Of a stretch of 64,000 bases of DNA, positions 35,339-44,134 are shown in pieces; position 1 is the first letter of the stretch, and every line of letters begins with the position of its first letter. The stretch spans positions 1,674,001 through 1,738,000 of the forward strand of contig OY969789.1 in assembly GCA_963703085.1 (NCBI GenBank). The letters run 5' to 3'. Made by a program: the position numbers and the translations under genes. The notes under the pieces were generated by a model. That model was given only the letters and a program-made list of their open reading frames with translations, searched no databases and was not told where the DNA came from. Source of the DNA: DATAEG01 sp963703085 (GTDB taxonomy: Bacteria; Actinomycetota; Actinomycetes; Mycobacteriales; Jatrophihabitantaceae).

Positions 35339-35785
35339 CTATTCGAGGGTCTTGGCGAAGAACACCCGGTCGAGCCCGTCGTCCACCCGCCGGTCGGTCT
35401 GCACGTAGCCAAGGCGCGGGTAGTAGGCACGGTTCTCGGTCATCGACGCATGGGTGAACAGCCGCACTTCGCGTACACCACCGCGGCGCGCCTCGTCCTC
35501 GGCGAACGCGAGCAGCGCCCGGCCGACCCCGTTGCCTTGGTACTGCGGGTCGACGGCGACATTGCCCACCTCCAGGTGATCCTGCTCGGCGATGAGGACG
35601 ATGGTGCCCACGATGACCGTCGCGTCCACCGCCACCCAGACCCGGTGGACGGCGACAAGTTCTGCATAGTCGGCGTCCATCGGTCGCGGCCGCACGCCGA
35701 TGCGCGCGACGTAGTGGCGGTAGGCGCGCTGCACCAGCTCGACGATCGTCGCCACATCAGCGGGAGTGGCGCGGCGGATCTGCAT
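35339..35785 (-). CDS. GNAT-family N-acetyltransferase
   Basis: Single-domain acetyltransferase of 148 residues. The acetyl-CoA-binding motif A is VGNVAVDPQYQGNGVGRALLAFAEDEA (Q/RxxGxG/A here QGNGVG), followed by LFTHASMTENRAYYPRLGY. ATG 35785 gives the typical MQIRRATPADVATIVELVQ start. It follows paaK on the minus strand with 2 bp between, so is likely the last gene of that operon; substrate unknown. Confidence 0.87.
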   Translation of the reverse strand: MQIRRATPADVATIVELVQRAYRHYVARIGVRPRPMDADYAELVAVHRVWVAVDATVIVGTIVLIAEQDHLEVGNVAVDPQYQGNGVGRALLAFAEDEARRGGVREVRLFTHASMTENRAYYPRLGYVQTDRRVDDGLDRVFFAKTLE

Positions 35786-35787
35786 GG

Positions 35788-37095
35788 TCAGCTTCGGGTG
35801 CGCTGGTCGAGCACCCGCCGAGCCTTGCCCAGAGATCGCTCCACGCCGTCCGGCGCCACCACGTCGACGGCGACGCTCACCCCGATGCGGTCCTTCACCA
35901 GCCGGGCCAGCTCCGCCGTGGCCTGCGCGGCGTCCGCCTCGGTGGCATCGATGCGTCGCTCCACCCGCACCGTCATCGAGTCGAGCCGATCGGCGGTTTC
36001 CAGGACGCACAGGAAGTGCGGGGCCAGCGCCGGTACGTGCAGGATGAGCTCCTCGATCTGGGTCGGGAACAGGTTGACCCCGCGCAGGATGATCATGTCG
36101 TCGGTGCGTCCGGTGACCTTCTCCATCCGGCGCATCGTCCGGGCTGTGCCGGGCAGCAGTCGGGTCAGGTCGCGGGTCCGGTAGCGGATGACCGGCATCG
36201 CCTGCTTGGTCAGCGAAGTGAACACCAGCTCGCCCATCTCGCCATCCGCGAGAGTCGCACCAGTACCAGGATCGATCACCTCCGGATAGAAGTGGTCCTC
36301 CCAGATATGCAGGCCGTCCTTGCTCTCGACGCACTCGTTCGCGACGCCAGGGCCCATCACCTCGGACAGTCCGTAGATGTCCACCGCGTGCATGTCCAGG
36401 CGTTGCTCGATCTCAGTGCGCATGTCCGGCGTCCACGGCTCAGCGCCGAAGATGCCGACCTTCAGCGATGTGCCTCGCGGATCGATGCCCTGCCGTTGCA
36501 TTTCGTCGAGGATGGCCAGCATGTAGGACGGCGTCACCATGATGATGTCGGGCTGGAAATCTTGGATGAGCATTGCCTGCCGCGCCGTCTGGCCACCGGA
36601 TACCGGCACCACCGTGCAGCCCAGCGCTTCGGCGCCGTAGTGGGCGCCGAGCCCCCCGGTGAACAACCCGTAGCCATAGGCGACGTGCACGATGTCGCCG
36701 GCCCGGCCACCGGAAGCGCGGATGGAGCGGGCCATCACGTGCGCCCATGTCGCGATGTCCTGCCTGGTGTAGCCGACGACGGTCGGCCGACCGGTGGTCC
36801 CGGAGGAGGCGTGTACCCGAACCACTTGGTCCCTGGGGACGGCGAACATCCCGAAGGGGTAGTTCTCGCGCAGGTCCTGCTTCGTCGTGAACGGAAACCG
36901 GGCCAGGTCCGTCAACGACCGGCAGTCGTCCGGATGCACGCCGGCCCGGTCGAAAGCCGCACGGTAGTGCGGGACGTTCTGGTACGCGTGCTGCAGCGAC
37001 CACTGCAGGCGGTCGAGTTGCAGCGCGGCCAGTTCGTCCGACGACGCGGTTTCGATGGTCTCCAGCTCGCCCGGACGAGGGCTCAGATCACGCAT
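35788..37095 (-). CDS. paaK: phenylacetate-CoA ligase
   Basis: Adenylate-forming enzyme of 435 residues, the normal PaaK length, activating phenylacetate to phenylacetyl-CoA with ATP. The AMP-binding P-loop is VHASSGTTGRPTVVGYT. Other family segments are LQWSLQHAYQNVPHYRAAFD, KVGIFGAEPWT, DIYGLSEVMGPGVANECVES and the C-terminal hinge RTDDMIILRGVNLFPTQIEE. ATG 37095 has a gaagga ribosome site. It overlaps paaI by 8 bp. With PaaZ at 8.4-10.5 kb it indicates phenylacetate catabolism, but the oxygenase genes are not in this window. Confidence 0.92.
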   Translation of the reverse strand: MRDLSPRPGELETIETASSDELAALQLDRLQWSLQHAYQNVPHYRAAFDRAGVHPDDCRSLTDLARFPFTTKQDLRENYPFGMFAVPRDQVVRVHASSGTTGRPTVVGYTRQDIATWAHVMARSIRASGGRAGDIVHVAYGYGLFTGGLGAHYGAEALGCTVVPVSGGQTARQAMLIQDFQPDIIMVTPSYMLAILDEMQRQGIDPRGTSLKVGIFGAEPWTPDMRTEIEQRLDMHAVDIYGLSEVMGPGVANECVESKDGLHIWEDHFYPEVIDPGTGATLADGEMGELVFTSLTKQAMPVIRYRTRDLTRLLPGTARTMRRMEKVTGRTDDMIILRGVNLFPTQIEELILHVPALAPHFLCVLETADRLDSMTVRVERRIDATEADAAQATAELARLVKDRIGVSVAVDVVAPDGVERSLGKARRVLDQRTRS

Positions 37096-37573
37096 CGCGC
37101 GGCGTCCTTCCTGGGCGGGGCTCATCCGATCCGGCCAGCAGCGAACCGGGCACGGTCCGGCTGCGGCCGCGCATCTCGGCGACCACCTCGCCGTCCGCGC
37201 GCCGCACCGTGATGTCGTAGAGACCGCTGCGGCCGGCCCGGGAGCGCTCCACGGCGACAGCGGTGAGTACATCGCCCTCCGCACTCGGCCGGAGGAAGTC
37301 GATGTCGCAGCCGGCCGCGACAGTCACCGCGCCGTAGGAGTTGCAGGCCACCGCGAACGCGGTGTCGGCGACCAGGAACACATAGCCGCCGTGTGCGATG
37401 GCATGCCCGTTCACCATCGACCCGGTGACTCGCATCGTCACCTCGGCGCGGCCGGGTGACACGTGCAGCACGCTGATCCCCGCGCCGCGGGAGGCCTCGT
37501 CGCCGGCCATCATCGCCGCGGCGCTCTGCTCGGCGATGCGGTGCGCGTCCTGCGGGTCCGGCTCGCTGCTCAC
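37088..37573 (-). CDS. paaI: PaaI-type hotdog thioesterase
   Basis: Hotdog-fold thioesterase of 161 residues that hydrolyses dead-end ring-hydroxylated phenylacetyl-CoA thioesters. The PaaI signature is GHAIAHGGYVFLVADTAFA, with upstream VSPGRAEVTMRVTGSMVNG and downstream GCDIDFLRPSAEGD. GTG 37573 start. It is first in the operon paaI-paaK-GNAT and overlaps paaK. Confidence 0.9.
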   Translation of the reverse strand: MSSEPDPQDAHRIAEQSAAAMMAGDEASRGAGISVLHVSPGRAEVTMRVTGSMVNGHAIAHGGYVFLVADTAFAVACNSYGAVTVAAGCDIDFLRPSAEGDVLTAVAVERSRAGRSGLYDITVRRADGEVVAEMRGRSRTVPGSLLAGSDEPRPGRTPRDA

Positions 37574-37600
37574 CGCTGGAACGCTAGCGCCCTGGGCTGC

Positions 37601-39397
37601 TCAACGACATGCGGCCGGCTTGACGACGTCGACCTGCATCGGGATGACCAGTGGCTGGTTCAGTACCTGTGGGGCCCCGCCGGCCGGCTCGGTCATCGTG
37701 ACGACCATGGTGCGGGTTGCGCCCCGGGGTAGCTCGACGTCCACGGTGTAGACGGGATGACCGAGCTCGGTGGTCGCGGTGCCTTTGACGCCCTTGCCGT
37801 CCAGCGTGACACCGTTCAGCGTCGCGCCGGTACTCGCGTAGTAGCTCACCAGCAGCCGGTTGTCGCCGGGCTGTACCGGATAGGAGTGGCTGTCGGCCCG
37901 AGTTGTCGCATACGGCGGCAGGTTGGCCGGCGCCGAGTTCGTCAAGGTGATCGTCACGGTGACCGAGCGCCGGTCGCCGCATCCGCTGGCCTGCCAGCGC
38001 AGCGTGCGGCGCAGGTAGTAATCCAGTTTTCCTCCGGCGGCGTTGTTGACCACGACCCCGGCGAAGGTGGTCGGCGTGGCCGGGATGGCGCCGGCCAGCG
38101 GCAGGCCGGCCAAGTCGGCCTGCACGGCGGGGTCGGCACTCCAGACCAGCAGTCGTCGCTCGCCGGCTGCCTTGCCGGCCGCCTTGACCAGGGCCGTGCC
38201 GTTCGCCTTTGCGCCGAGAATGCGATCGTCCGCGGCCCGAGCCACCGCCAGCAGGAACTTCTTGCGCACCGCATTGTCGGGGTAGCGGGCATAGGCCACC
38301 TGTTCGGTCAGCGCTACCACATTGTGCGCACTGACCACCTGCCCTGCTGCTGTCTTGCCCGGCCCGGTCACCTGCAGCAGGTAGCTCAGCGCAGTGGGAT
38401 CGAGGGAGACGGCTCCGTCCACCTTCTCGCCGCTCTTCTGCTGCCACATCGACGCCCAGATCTGCGCCGCATAGGGAAAGTTCGGGCTAATGGTGGAGTT
38501 GACGTAGTTGCCCAGCGGGTTGGCCTGACCGTAGTTGGCCTGGTACTCCGCGCCGAGCGTGACGTTGGCGCGCACCTTCGTGAGTTCGGTGTCCGAGCCG
38601 TAGTGCTCGACGTGCAGCTTGCCGTGGTCGGCGATCAGGATGATGAAGGCGCCGGGTAGCCCACCCACTCCCCGGGACTCAGCGGTGTTCAACAGCCCGA
38701 CGAAGTACCGCTGCGGCCGCTGCGCGCCCAGCATCGGCGGCAACACCCGCGCGGCCCGGTCGCCGGCGCTCAACGTGCTGGTCAGGCCGGTCAGCTGGGT
38801 CAACAGCGACTTGCGGGCCGACGAGACCGGGCCGAGCCAGCTGCCGGACATCCCGGTGACCTGCGCTCGGGTGTGCGCAGCGGCGGTGTCGGCACGGTGG
38901 ATAGCGGGGGCCGCCTTCTGGATCGCAGCGACATCGACGGTGCCGCCACCGGTCAGCAGGCTGTGCGGGTCCAGACCCTGAGCTGCGTCGATCAGCTCCG
39001 GCAGGGCGTCGCTACCCAACTGGTCAACGGCATCGGTCAGGCCGCGAACGGTGTGCGCGGGGGCACCGACGCCCGGGACAGCGGCGGCCAGTGCCCAGGC
39101 CGGTCCGGTGGTCAGCTGATGGGCCCGGTGGGCGTGATGGCGGATCGAGCGCGACGTGCGCTGGGCAGCCGACAGGTCACCAGCCACGATCTGCTTGCGC
39201 AGCGTGCTGATCTGCTGCCGGGCAAGGACGAGGTCGTGGCGGGCGATCACCGCAGTGACCGCCAGCCACGCCACGCCGAGGACGATCAGCCCGAACAGCG
39301 ACCACAGCGCCCACGGACGGGCACGACGCAGGAACCGCCGGCGTCCGCTAGTGAGCAGAAGGCCGGCGGCGGGCCGCGACGAGGACGAAGGTGCCAC
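37601..39397 (-). CDS. DUF4012 domain membrane-anchored protein
   Basis: Membrane protein of 598 residues with one N-terminal helix (WALWSLFGLIVLGVAWLAVTAV, about 30-52) and a large exported domain. The conserved DUF4012 segment includes RYFVGLLNTAESRGVGGLPG, FILIADHGKLHVE and AQIWASMWQQKSGEKVDGAV. Such proteins occur in actinobacterial surface or polysaccharide loci; the biochemical role is unknown. GTG 39397 is the only suitable start I see, and it makes the gene overlap the 3' end of the upstream LAXTG-protein gene by 50 bp. Confidence 0.75.
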   Translation of the reverse strand: MAPSSSSRPAAGLLLTSGRRRFLRRARPWALWSLFGLIVLGVAWLAVTAVIARHDLVLARQQISTLRKQIVAGDLSAAQRTSRSIRHHAHRAHQLTTGPAWALAAAVPGVGAPAHTVRGLTDAVDQLGSDALPELIDAAQGLDPHSLLTGGGTVDVAAIQKAAPAIHRADTAAAHTRAQVTGMSGSWLGPVSSARKSLLTQLTGLTSTLSAGDRAARVLPPMLGAQRPQRYFVGLLNTAESRGVGGLPGAFIILIADHGKLHVEHYGSDTELTKVRANVTLGAEYQANYGQANPLGNYVNSTISPNFPYAAQIWASMWQQKSGEKVDGAVSLDPTALSYLLQVTGPGKTAAGQVVSAHNVVALTEQVAYARYPDNAVRKKFLLAVARAADDRILGAKANGTALVKAAGKAAGERRLLVWSADPAVQADLAGLPLAGAIPATPTTFAGVVVNNAAGGKLDYYLRRTLRWQASGCGDRRSVTVTITLTNSAPANLPPYATTRADSHSYPVQPGDNRLLVSYYASTGATLNGVTLDGKGVKGTATTELGHPVYTVDVELPRGATRTMVVTMTEPAGGAPQVLNQPLVIPMQVDVVKPAACR

Positions 39398-39701
39398 CAG
39401 CGAGCAGGATGACAGCCACGCCGGCGATCATCGCAGCCGGGGTGCCGGTGAAGGCCAAAGTCTTGTGGCCACCGGAGTTGTTCTGCGGGACCGCCGGTGT
39501 GGTGGCCGGCCGGACCCGCGAGATCGTGGTGGCGTCGATTTGCTGGCAGGTGCCGTCGGACTGCGTCGTGGCACTGGTCTCGGTGCACGGGCTCGGCGGG
39601 TAACCCGTGTCGGCACCAGCCGCACCGGCTCCCGCGAAGCCAACGATGACGCTCGCCGCAACGGCGGCCAGGAAGAGCAGGATTGAACGGTACGTACGCA
39701 T
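39348..39701 (-). CDS. small LAXTG-type sortase-anchored surface protein
   Basis: Exported protein of 117 residues. A signal peptide (TYRSILLFLAAVAASVIVGF) precedes a short Thr/Pro-rich region with a cysteine pair (PCTETSATTQSDGTCQQ). The wall-sorting signal LAFTG follows, then a hydrophobic helix (AMIAGVAVILLAGGTFVLVA) and a positive tail RRRPSAH. LAXTG is the motif recognised by class E sortases in actinobacteria. No sortase gene is in the window. ATG 39701 is preceded by a weak gggggaaa site. The 3' end overlaps the DUF4012 gene, so the two are probably co-expressed. Confidence 0.75.
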   Translation of the reverse strand: MRTYRSILLFLAAVAASVIVGFAGAGAAGADTGYPPSPCTETSATTQSDGTCQQIDATTISRVRPATTPAVPQNNSGGHKTLAFTGTPAAMIAGVAVILLAGGTFVLVAARRRPSAH

Positions 39702-40026
39702 GGTTTCCCCCGGTGCCCGCACGCGCTCACCATGGATTGGCGGGCGTCCCCCGTACGGACCAAAGCAGATGTTACGGCCCCGGAGGCACTTTCGCCAAGT
39801 GATCTGTCCAGATTCGTCACCTGAGTCTGCCGGCCCGTCCCATGCGGGGTCGCAGGAGAGCTGCCGCGGCCGGACTCCTGCCCGGCGCTCAGCGCGCCGG
39901 GCCTAAGCTGAACGCGTCGACGTCGGCGAGAACCCCGGGGCCGGCCAGCACCTCCAGCACCACCACGCGCCGGCGTGACGACGGACATCCCGCTCGTCCC
40001 AGGCGGACCCCCGGAAGGATCACACG
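39702..40026. promoter_or_regulatory. divergent intergenic region before gltA, with hairpin at 39881-39901
   Basis: This 325-bp gap separates the LAXTG-protein gene and gltA, so it must hold two outward promoters. It contains a perfect 8-bp stem CCCGGCGC/GCGCCGGG with a 5-base loop (39881-39901), about 125 bp before gltA, and the gltA ribosome site ggaagg at about 40014. I see no convincing small ORF. Confidence 0.5.
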
Positions 40027-41316
40027 ATGAGCGACTACACCCTTTCCTACCCCGGCGGCGAGTTGCCCCTCGACGCGGTGGACGGCACCGAGGACCCCTC
40101 CGGCATCGACGTCGGAGCGCTGCTGAAGACCACCGGCCGGGTCGGGCTGGACATCGGGTACGTGAACACCGCGTCGTGCAAGTCGGCAATCACGTTCATC
40201 GACGGCGACGAGGGCATCCTGCGCTACCGCGGCTACCCGATCGACGAGCTTGCCGAGAAGTCGTCGTTCCTCGAGGTGTCCTACCTGTTGATCTACGGGG
40301 AGCTGCCCACCCAGGCACAGCTGACTGAATTCACCGACAGCGTGCGGCACCACACGCTGCTGCACGAGGAGATGCGTCGCTTCTTCGAGGCGTTCCCGCG
40401 CGATGCGCACCCGATGGCGGTGCTCTCCTCCGGCGTCAGCGCGATCTCCACCTTCTACCAGGACAGCCTGGACCCGTTCGACCAGGACCACGTCGAGATG
40501 TCGACGGTGCGGTTGCTGGCGAAGCTGCCCACCATCGCCTCGTACGCATACAAGAAGTCGATCGGCCAGCCGTTCCTCTACCCGGACAACAGCCTCGACT
40601 ACGTCGACAACTTCCTGCGCATGACCTTCGGGGTCCCCTCGGCGGAGTACGAGGTGGACCCGGTGGTGGCCAAGGCCCTGGACATGCTGTTCGTGCTGCA
40701 TGCCGATCACGAGCAGAACTGCTCCACCTCGACGGTGCGACTCGTCGGTTCGGCCAATGCCAACCTGTTCGCCTCGGTGTCCGCCGGCGTGAACGCGTTG
40801 TTCGGCCCGCTGCACGGCGGCGCGAACCAGGCCGTCCTGGAAATGCTGCAGCAGATCAACGCCTCCGGTGACGACGTGGAGACGTTCGTCACCAAGGTGA
40901 AGAAGAAAGAGCAGGGCGTGAAGCTGATGGGCTTCGGGCACCGCGTCTACAAGAACTTCGACCCGCGCGCGACGATCGTCAAGAAGGCCGCCGAGGACGT
41001 GCTGGAGCGGATGAACGTCAGCGACCCGCTCCTGGACATTGCGATGAAGCTCGAGGAGATCGCGCTGGCCGACGACTACTTCGTCGAGCGCAAGCTCTAC
41101 CCGAATGTGGACTTCTACACCGGGCTGATCTACAAGGCGATGGGCTTCCCGCCGAAGATGTTCACCGTGCTGTTCGCGCTCGGCCGGCTGCCCGGCTGGA
41201 TCGCGCAATGGCGCGAGATGATCGAGGACCCGGCCACCAAGATCGGCCGGCCGCGGCAGGTCTACGTCGGCGAGACCGAGCGACACTTCGTCCCGATGGA
41301 CTCACGCGCCGGCTGA
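40027..41316 (+). CDS. gltA: citrate synthase (hexameric type II)
   Basis: Condenses oxaloacetate and acetyl-CoA in the TCA cycle. 429 residues, as for hexameric GltA. Active-site histidines lie in VLHADHEQNCSTSTVRLVGS and MGFGHRVYKNFDPRA, with the catalytic Asp in the latter. The N-terminal GRVGLDIGYVNTASCKSAIT is typical of the type II enzyme. ATG 40027 has ribosome site ggaagg at correct spacing. The 3' end overlaps the convergent protease gene by 15 bp. Confidence 0.96.
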   Translation: MSDYTLSYPGGELPLDAVDGTEDPSGIDVGALLKTTGRVGLDIGYVNTASCKSAITFIDGDEGILRYRGYPIDELAEKSSFLEVSYLLIYGELPTQAQLTEFTDSVRHHTLLHEEMRRFFEAFPRDAHPMAVLSSGVSAISTFYQDSLDPFDQDHVEMSTVRLLAKLPTIASYAYKKSIGQPFLYPDNSLDYVDNFLRMTFGVPSAEYEVDPVVAKALDMLFVLHADHEQNCSTSTVRLVGSANANLFASVSAGVNALFGPLHGGANQAVLEMLQQINASGDDVETFVTKVKKKEQGVKLMGFGHRVYKNFDPRATIVKKAAEDVLERMNVSDPLLDIAMKLEEIALADDYFVERKLYPNVDFYTGLIYKAMGFPPKMFTVLFALGRLPGWIAQWREMIEDPATKIGRPRQVYVGETERHFVPMDSRAG

Positions 41317-42930
41317 ACCGCCCGCGCCGGCCTGCAGCGCGGCGGCCAGGGCGCTTCCGACCGGGACGCCCAGACCGGTGCAGGCATCCCAGCCTGCTCC
41401 GGCCTGGTAGCTGCCGTTGTTGCCGTCGGTGATGTCCCGGAACCCGGCCGGCGGTTTGCCGCTGCTCAGCCCGGCGTAGAGGGCCGGCTGGGCGAGGCCG
41501 ATCTTGGTGCCGAGTTGTTGGGCCAGCCGCGCGATCAGCGCCGCCCACAGGGGCGCCACCGCCGACGTCCCGCCGATGACTTGCTGCGTGCCGTCCACCA
41601 GCACCTGGTAGCCGGTCCGCGGGTCCGCCACGGCCGCGACATCCGGCACGCCCCGCCCTCCCGACCGAGTTGCTGCGGCCGCTGCGGCCGACGTCCCGCC
41701 GACCGGAGGAACACCGGCCGCCTGCTGCCACTCGGGGAGCGGGAAGACCGACGACACCCCACCGCCAGTGGCGCCGCCCTGGCTGCCGTCGTTCCAGACG
41801 GTTTCGCTGCGCACGGTTCCGGACGGCTCGGCGTCCAGCGAGGTGCCGCCGCAGCCGAGCACGTGCGGGCTGGATGCGGGGAAGTCCGCGTGCACTGCCC
41901 CGTCCGTGGCCCGGTCGGCGCTGCCGTCGTCACCGGCGGCCGCGGTCACCGTGACACCGAGAGCGACTGCATCGGCGAACGCGTCGTCCATCGCGGTGCG
42001 CGACTGCGCGGTCCACGCCTCCTCGTACTGCCCCCAGCTGATGGACATCGCGGTGGGCGTCGGCGTGGCATGCGCAGCCTGCGCGACGGCGTCGAGAAAA
42101 CCCGCGTCGGTGTTCGGCGCGAAGTAGACGACGATGCTTGCCTTGGGCGCCAGCGCGCCGGCCACCTCGATGTCGAGCAGCACCTCGCCGTCCGCGCCGG
42201 TCGGATCCGCGCCCGGTTGGTTCTGTGTGCCGTCGACACCGACGGCGGTGACCTCGGGTGAGGTGAGCCCGAGGCTCTGGAAGTAGGTGTCCAGGTCGGA
42301 CTGGGCGAAGCCCCCGCCCAGCTCGATGATGGCGATGCTCTGCCCGGTGCCGTCGGTGTCAGCCGGGAAGTCATAGATGGCACCGAGCTGCACCGGGGTG
42401 TAGCTGGTGCTGACCGCGGTGGGCACCGCGATGCGGAAGTTGGCGCGGGACTGTGGGGTGTCGTCCAGGCCGAGGACCGCGGTGACGATCCCGGCCAACG
42501 GGGCCGGCACGGAAAGCCCGCCGCTGCGCAGCCGGTAGGTGGTGCTGCCGTTCGGGTCGGGCGCTTGGGCGAGCTCGGTACCGAAGGTCTGCTCCATCGC
42601 CCCGATGGTCCCGGACACCCGCAGCCGGCGAGACGCGGCATCGGTGCTGACCACGGTCAGCCCGGTTGTCGCCAGCACCTGGGTGGTGAGTGCGATGTCC
42701 GACGGGTCGGCGCCGTACTCGGCGGCGAAGGCGGCCGGATCGAGCGGCGCGGCATCGCTCGGTGGGGGTGGTCCGCCCGCGCGGCGGCGCAGCACGACCG
42801 TGACCTCGATCGTTGCATCTGCCGCGTGCCGTTCACCGGTGGACGGCAGGGCGACACCGCGTGGTTTCTCGCTGCCGGGCAGTGGGACGAGGGGGACGGC
42901 ATTACCTGGTGCGGCGGGAGGCTCACTCAT
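41302..42930 (-). CDS. S53 family (sedolisin/kumamolisin-type) serine-carboxyl peptidase
   Basis: Acid-acting protease precursor of 542 residues. A pro-kumamolisin activation domain occupies about 1-180 (IEVTVVLRRRAGG, LTTQVLATTGLTVVSTDAAS). In the peptidase domain, the Glu/Asp pair of the catalytic triad lies in GEVLLDIEVAGALAPKA, the oxyanion Asp region in TAAAGDDGSAD, and the nucleophile serine in IGGTSAVAPLWAALIARL. The C-terminal calcium site is suggested by DITDGNNGSYQAGAGWD. No signal peptide is obvious, as in some S53 enzymes. ATG 42930 is chosen as the prodomain start. Its 3' end overlaps gltA convergently. Confidence 0.88.
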   Translation of the reverse strand: MSEPPAAPGNAVPLVPLPGSEKPRGVALPSTGERHAADATIEVTVVLRRRAGGPPPPSDAAPLDPAAFAAEYGADPSDIALTTQVLATTGLTVVSTDAASRRLRVSGTIGAMEQTFGTELAQAPDPNGSTTYRLRSGGLSVPAPLAGIVTAVLGLDDTPQSRANFRIAVPTAVSTSYTPVQLGAIYDFPADTDGTGQSIAIIELGGGFAQSDLDTYFQSLGLTSPEVTAVGVDGTQNQPGADPTGADGEVLLDIEVAGALAPKASIVVYFAPNTDAGFLDAVAQAAHATPTPTAMSISWGQYEEAWTAQSRTAMDDAFADAVALGVTVTAAAGDDGSADRATDGAVHADFPASSPHVLGCGGTSLDAEPSGTVRSETVWNDGSQGGATGGGVSSVFPLPEWQQAAGVPPVGGTSAAAAAATRSGGRGVPDVAAVADPRTGYQVLVDGTQQVIGGTSAVAPLWAALIARLAQQLGTKIGLAQPALYAGLSSGKPPAGFRDITDGNNGSYQAGAGWDACTGLGVPVGSALAAALQAGAGGSAGA

Positions 42931-43037
42931 GCCTCCGTTGTACTCCGTACCGGCGACGATTTCGCTGCCCCGGGGGAGTGCCGATCGCCGCCGATAACTC
43001 GGTCGCGGTGTGGCCGCGATGGCTCTACCGTCGCCGG

Positions 43038-44045
43038 GTGCGCATCCGGCCGGTGGACCACCAGGACGACGGCGATGTCGCGGCCTGGCTCGACGTCGTC
43101 GCCGCGGCACGCCACCACGATGAGGTCAACCCGGCGACCTGGCCGCTGCGCGAGTGGGCGTTGCTGCTGCGCGACGCGGCACGACCGGTGCGGACGATGA
43201 CCTATCTCGCGGTGGACGAGGGCGTGCCGGTCGGCGCGGGCATGCTGCAGTTCACGCTGCGGGACAACCTCACACTCGCTGTAGCGGATGTCCAGGTGCT
43301 GCCCGGGCACCGCCGGCGGGGTGTCGGCACGGCGGTGTTCGACCGGCTGCGCGCGGACAGCCTGACCGAGGGCCGAACCAGCATGATGGCCTATGTCGAT
43401 GTGCCGCTGGGTCGCGACGCATCACCCGGCATTGAGTTCGCGCAACGCAACGGGATGACCGTCCGCATCCGTGAGGTGCACTGGGTGCTGCAGCTGCCGA
43501 TCGAGACCGCGCGTCTGGCCCAGCTCATTGACGACACCGCCGCTGACTCGTCCGACTACCGCTTCGAGCTCTGGACCGGACCGTGTCCGCACCAGTGGGC
43601 CGAGCAGTACGCCCAGTTGCTCGGCGGACTCAGCACCCAGGCGCCCAGCGGCGACGCCGAGTTCGAGGCTGACTACTACGACGTCGAGCGGCTGCGCGCC
43701 GGGGAACGGCTGGCCGCTCGGCAGGGTCGGCAGGTGTTCAACGTTGTTGCCGTTGCGCCGGACGGGACGCTGGCCGGGCACACCCAGCTGCAGGTGCCCT
43801 CCGACGAGGGGGACGCCCACCGGGCATACCAAGCCGGCACCCTGGTGTGGCCGGCGCACCGCGGGCACCGATTGGGTCTGGCCATGAAGGCGCGCAACCA
43901 TCTCGCGGCTCAGCAGGCGCTGCCCGAGCTGCGGCGCACCGTGCACACCTGGAACGCCGAACAGAACAGCTGGATGATCGCAGTCAACGAGGCGCTCGGT
44001 TACCGCCGCTCGAGTATCGAGGCGTGCCTGCAGGGCGATGGGTAG
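43038..44045 (+). CDS. double-GNAT acetyltransferase
   Basis: Protein of 335 residues with two GNAT units. The first (about 1-160) has VADVQVLPGHRRRGVGTAVF, with the acetyl-CoA-binding RRRGVG. The second (about 180-335) has AGTLVWPAHRGHRLGLAMKA and ends HTWNAEQNSWMIAVNEALGY, typical of the two-domain family that includes mycothiol synthase-like and other acetyltransferases. GTG 43038 is the best start by domain boundary. The substrate is unknown. It is divergent from the protease and followed by an MFS gene. Confidence 0.82.
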   Translation: MRIRPVDHQDDGDVAAWLDVVAAARHHDEVNPATWPLREWALLLRDAARPVRTMTYLAVDEGVPVGAGMLQFTLRDNLTLAVADVQVLPGHRRRGVGTAVFDRLRADSLTEGRTSMMAYVDVPLGRDASPGIEFAQRNGMTVRIREVHWVLQLPIETARLAQLIDDTAADSSDYRFELWTGPCPHQWAEQYAQLLGGLSTQAPSGDAEFEADYYDVERLRAGERLAARQGRQVFNVVAVAPDGTLAGHTQLQVPSDEGDAHRAYQAGTLVWPAHRGHRLGLAMKARNHLAAQQALPELRRTVHTWNAEQNSWMIAVNEALGYRRSSIEACLQGDG

Positions 44046-44134
44046 CTGCCACACCTGCCACCGGCACGGCGCCGGATCGCCCGCCCCGTCGGTGCCCGGC
44101 CATACACTGCCCCGGTGATGCCGGTGGCTGGACG

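Noticed and set aside
39348..39397. Later start for the DUF4012 gene to avoid overlap
   Set aside because: No in-frame ATG, GTG or TTG with a ribosome site was seen before the membrane helix.
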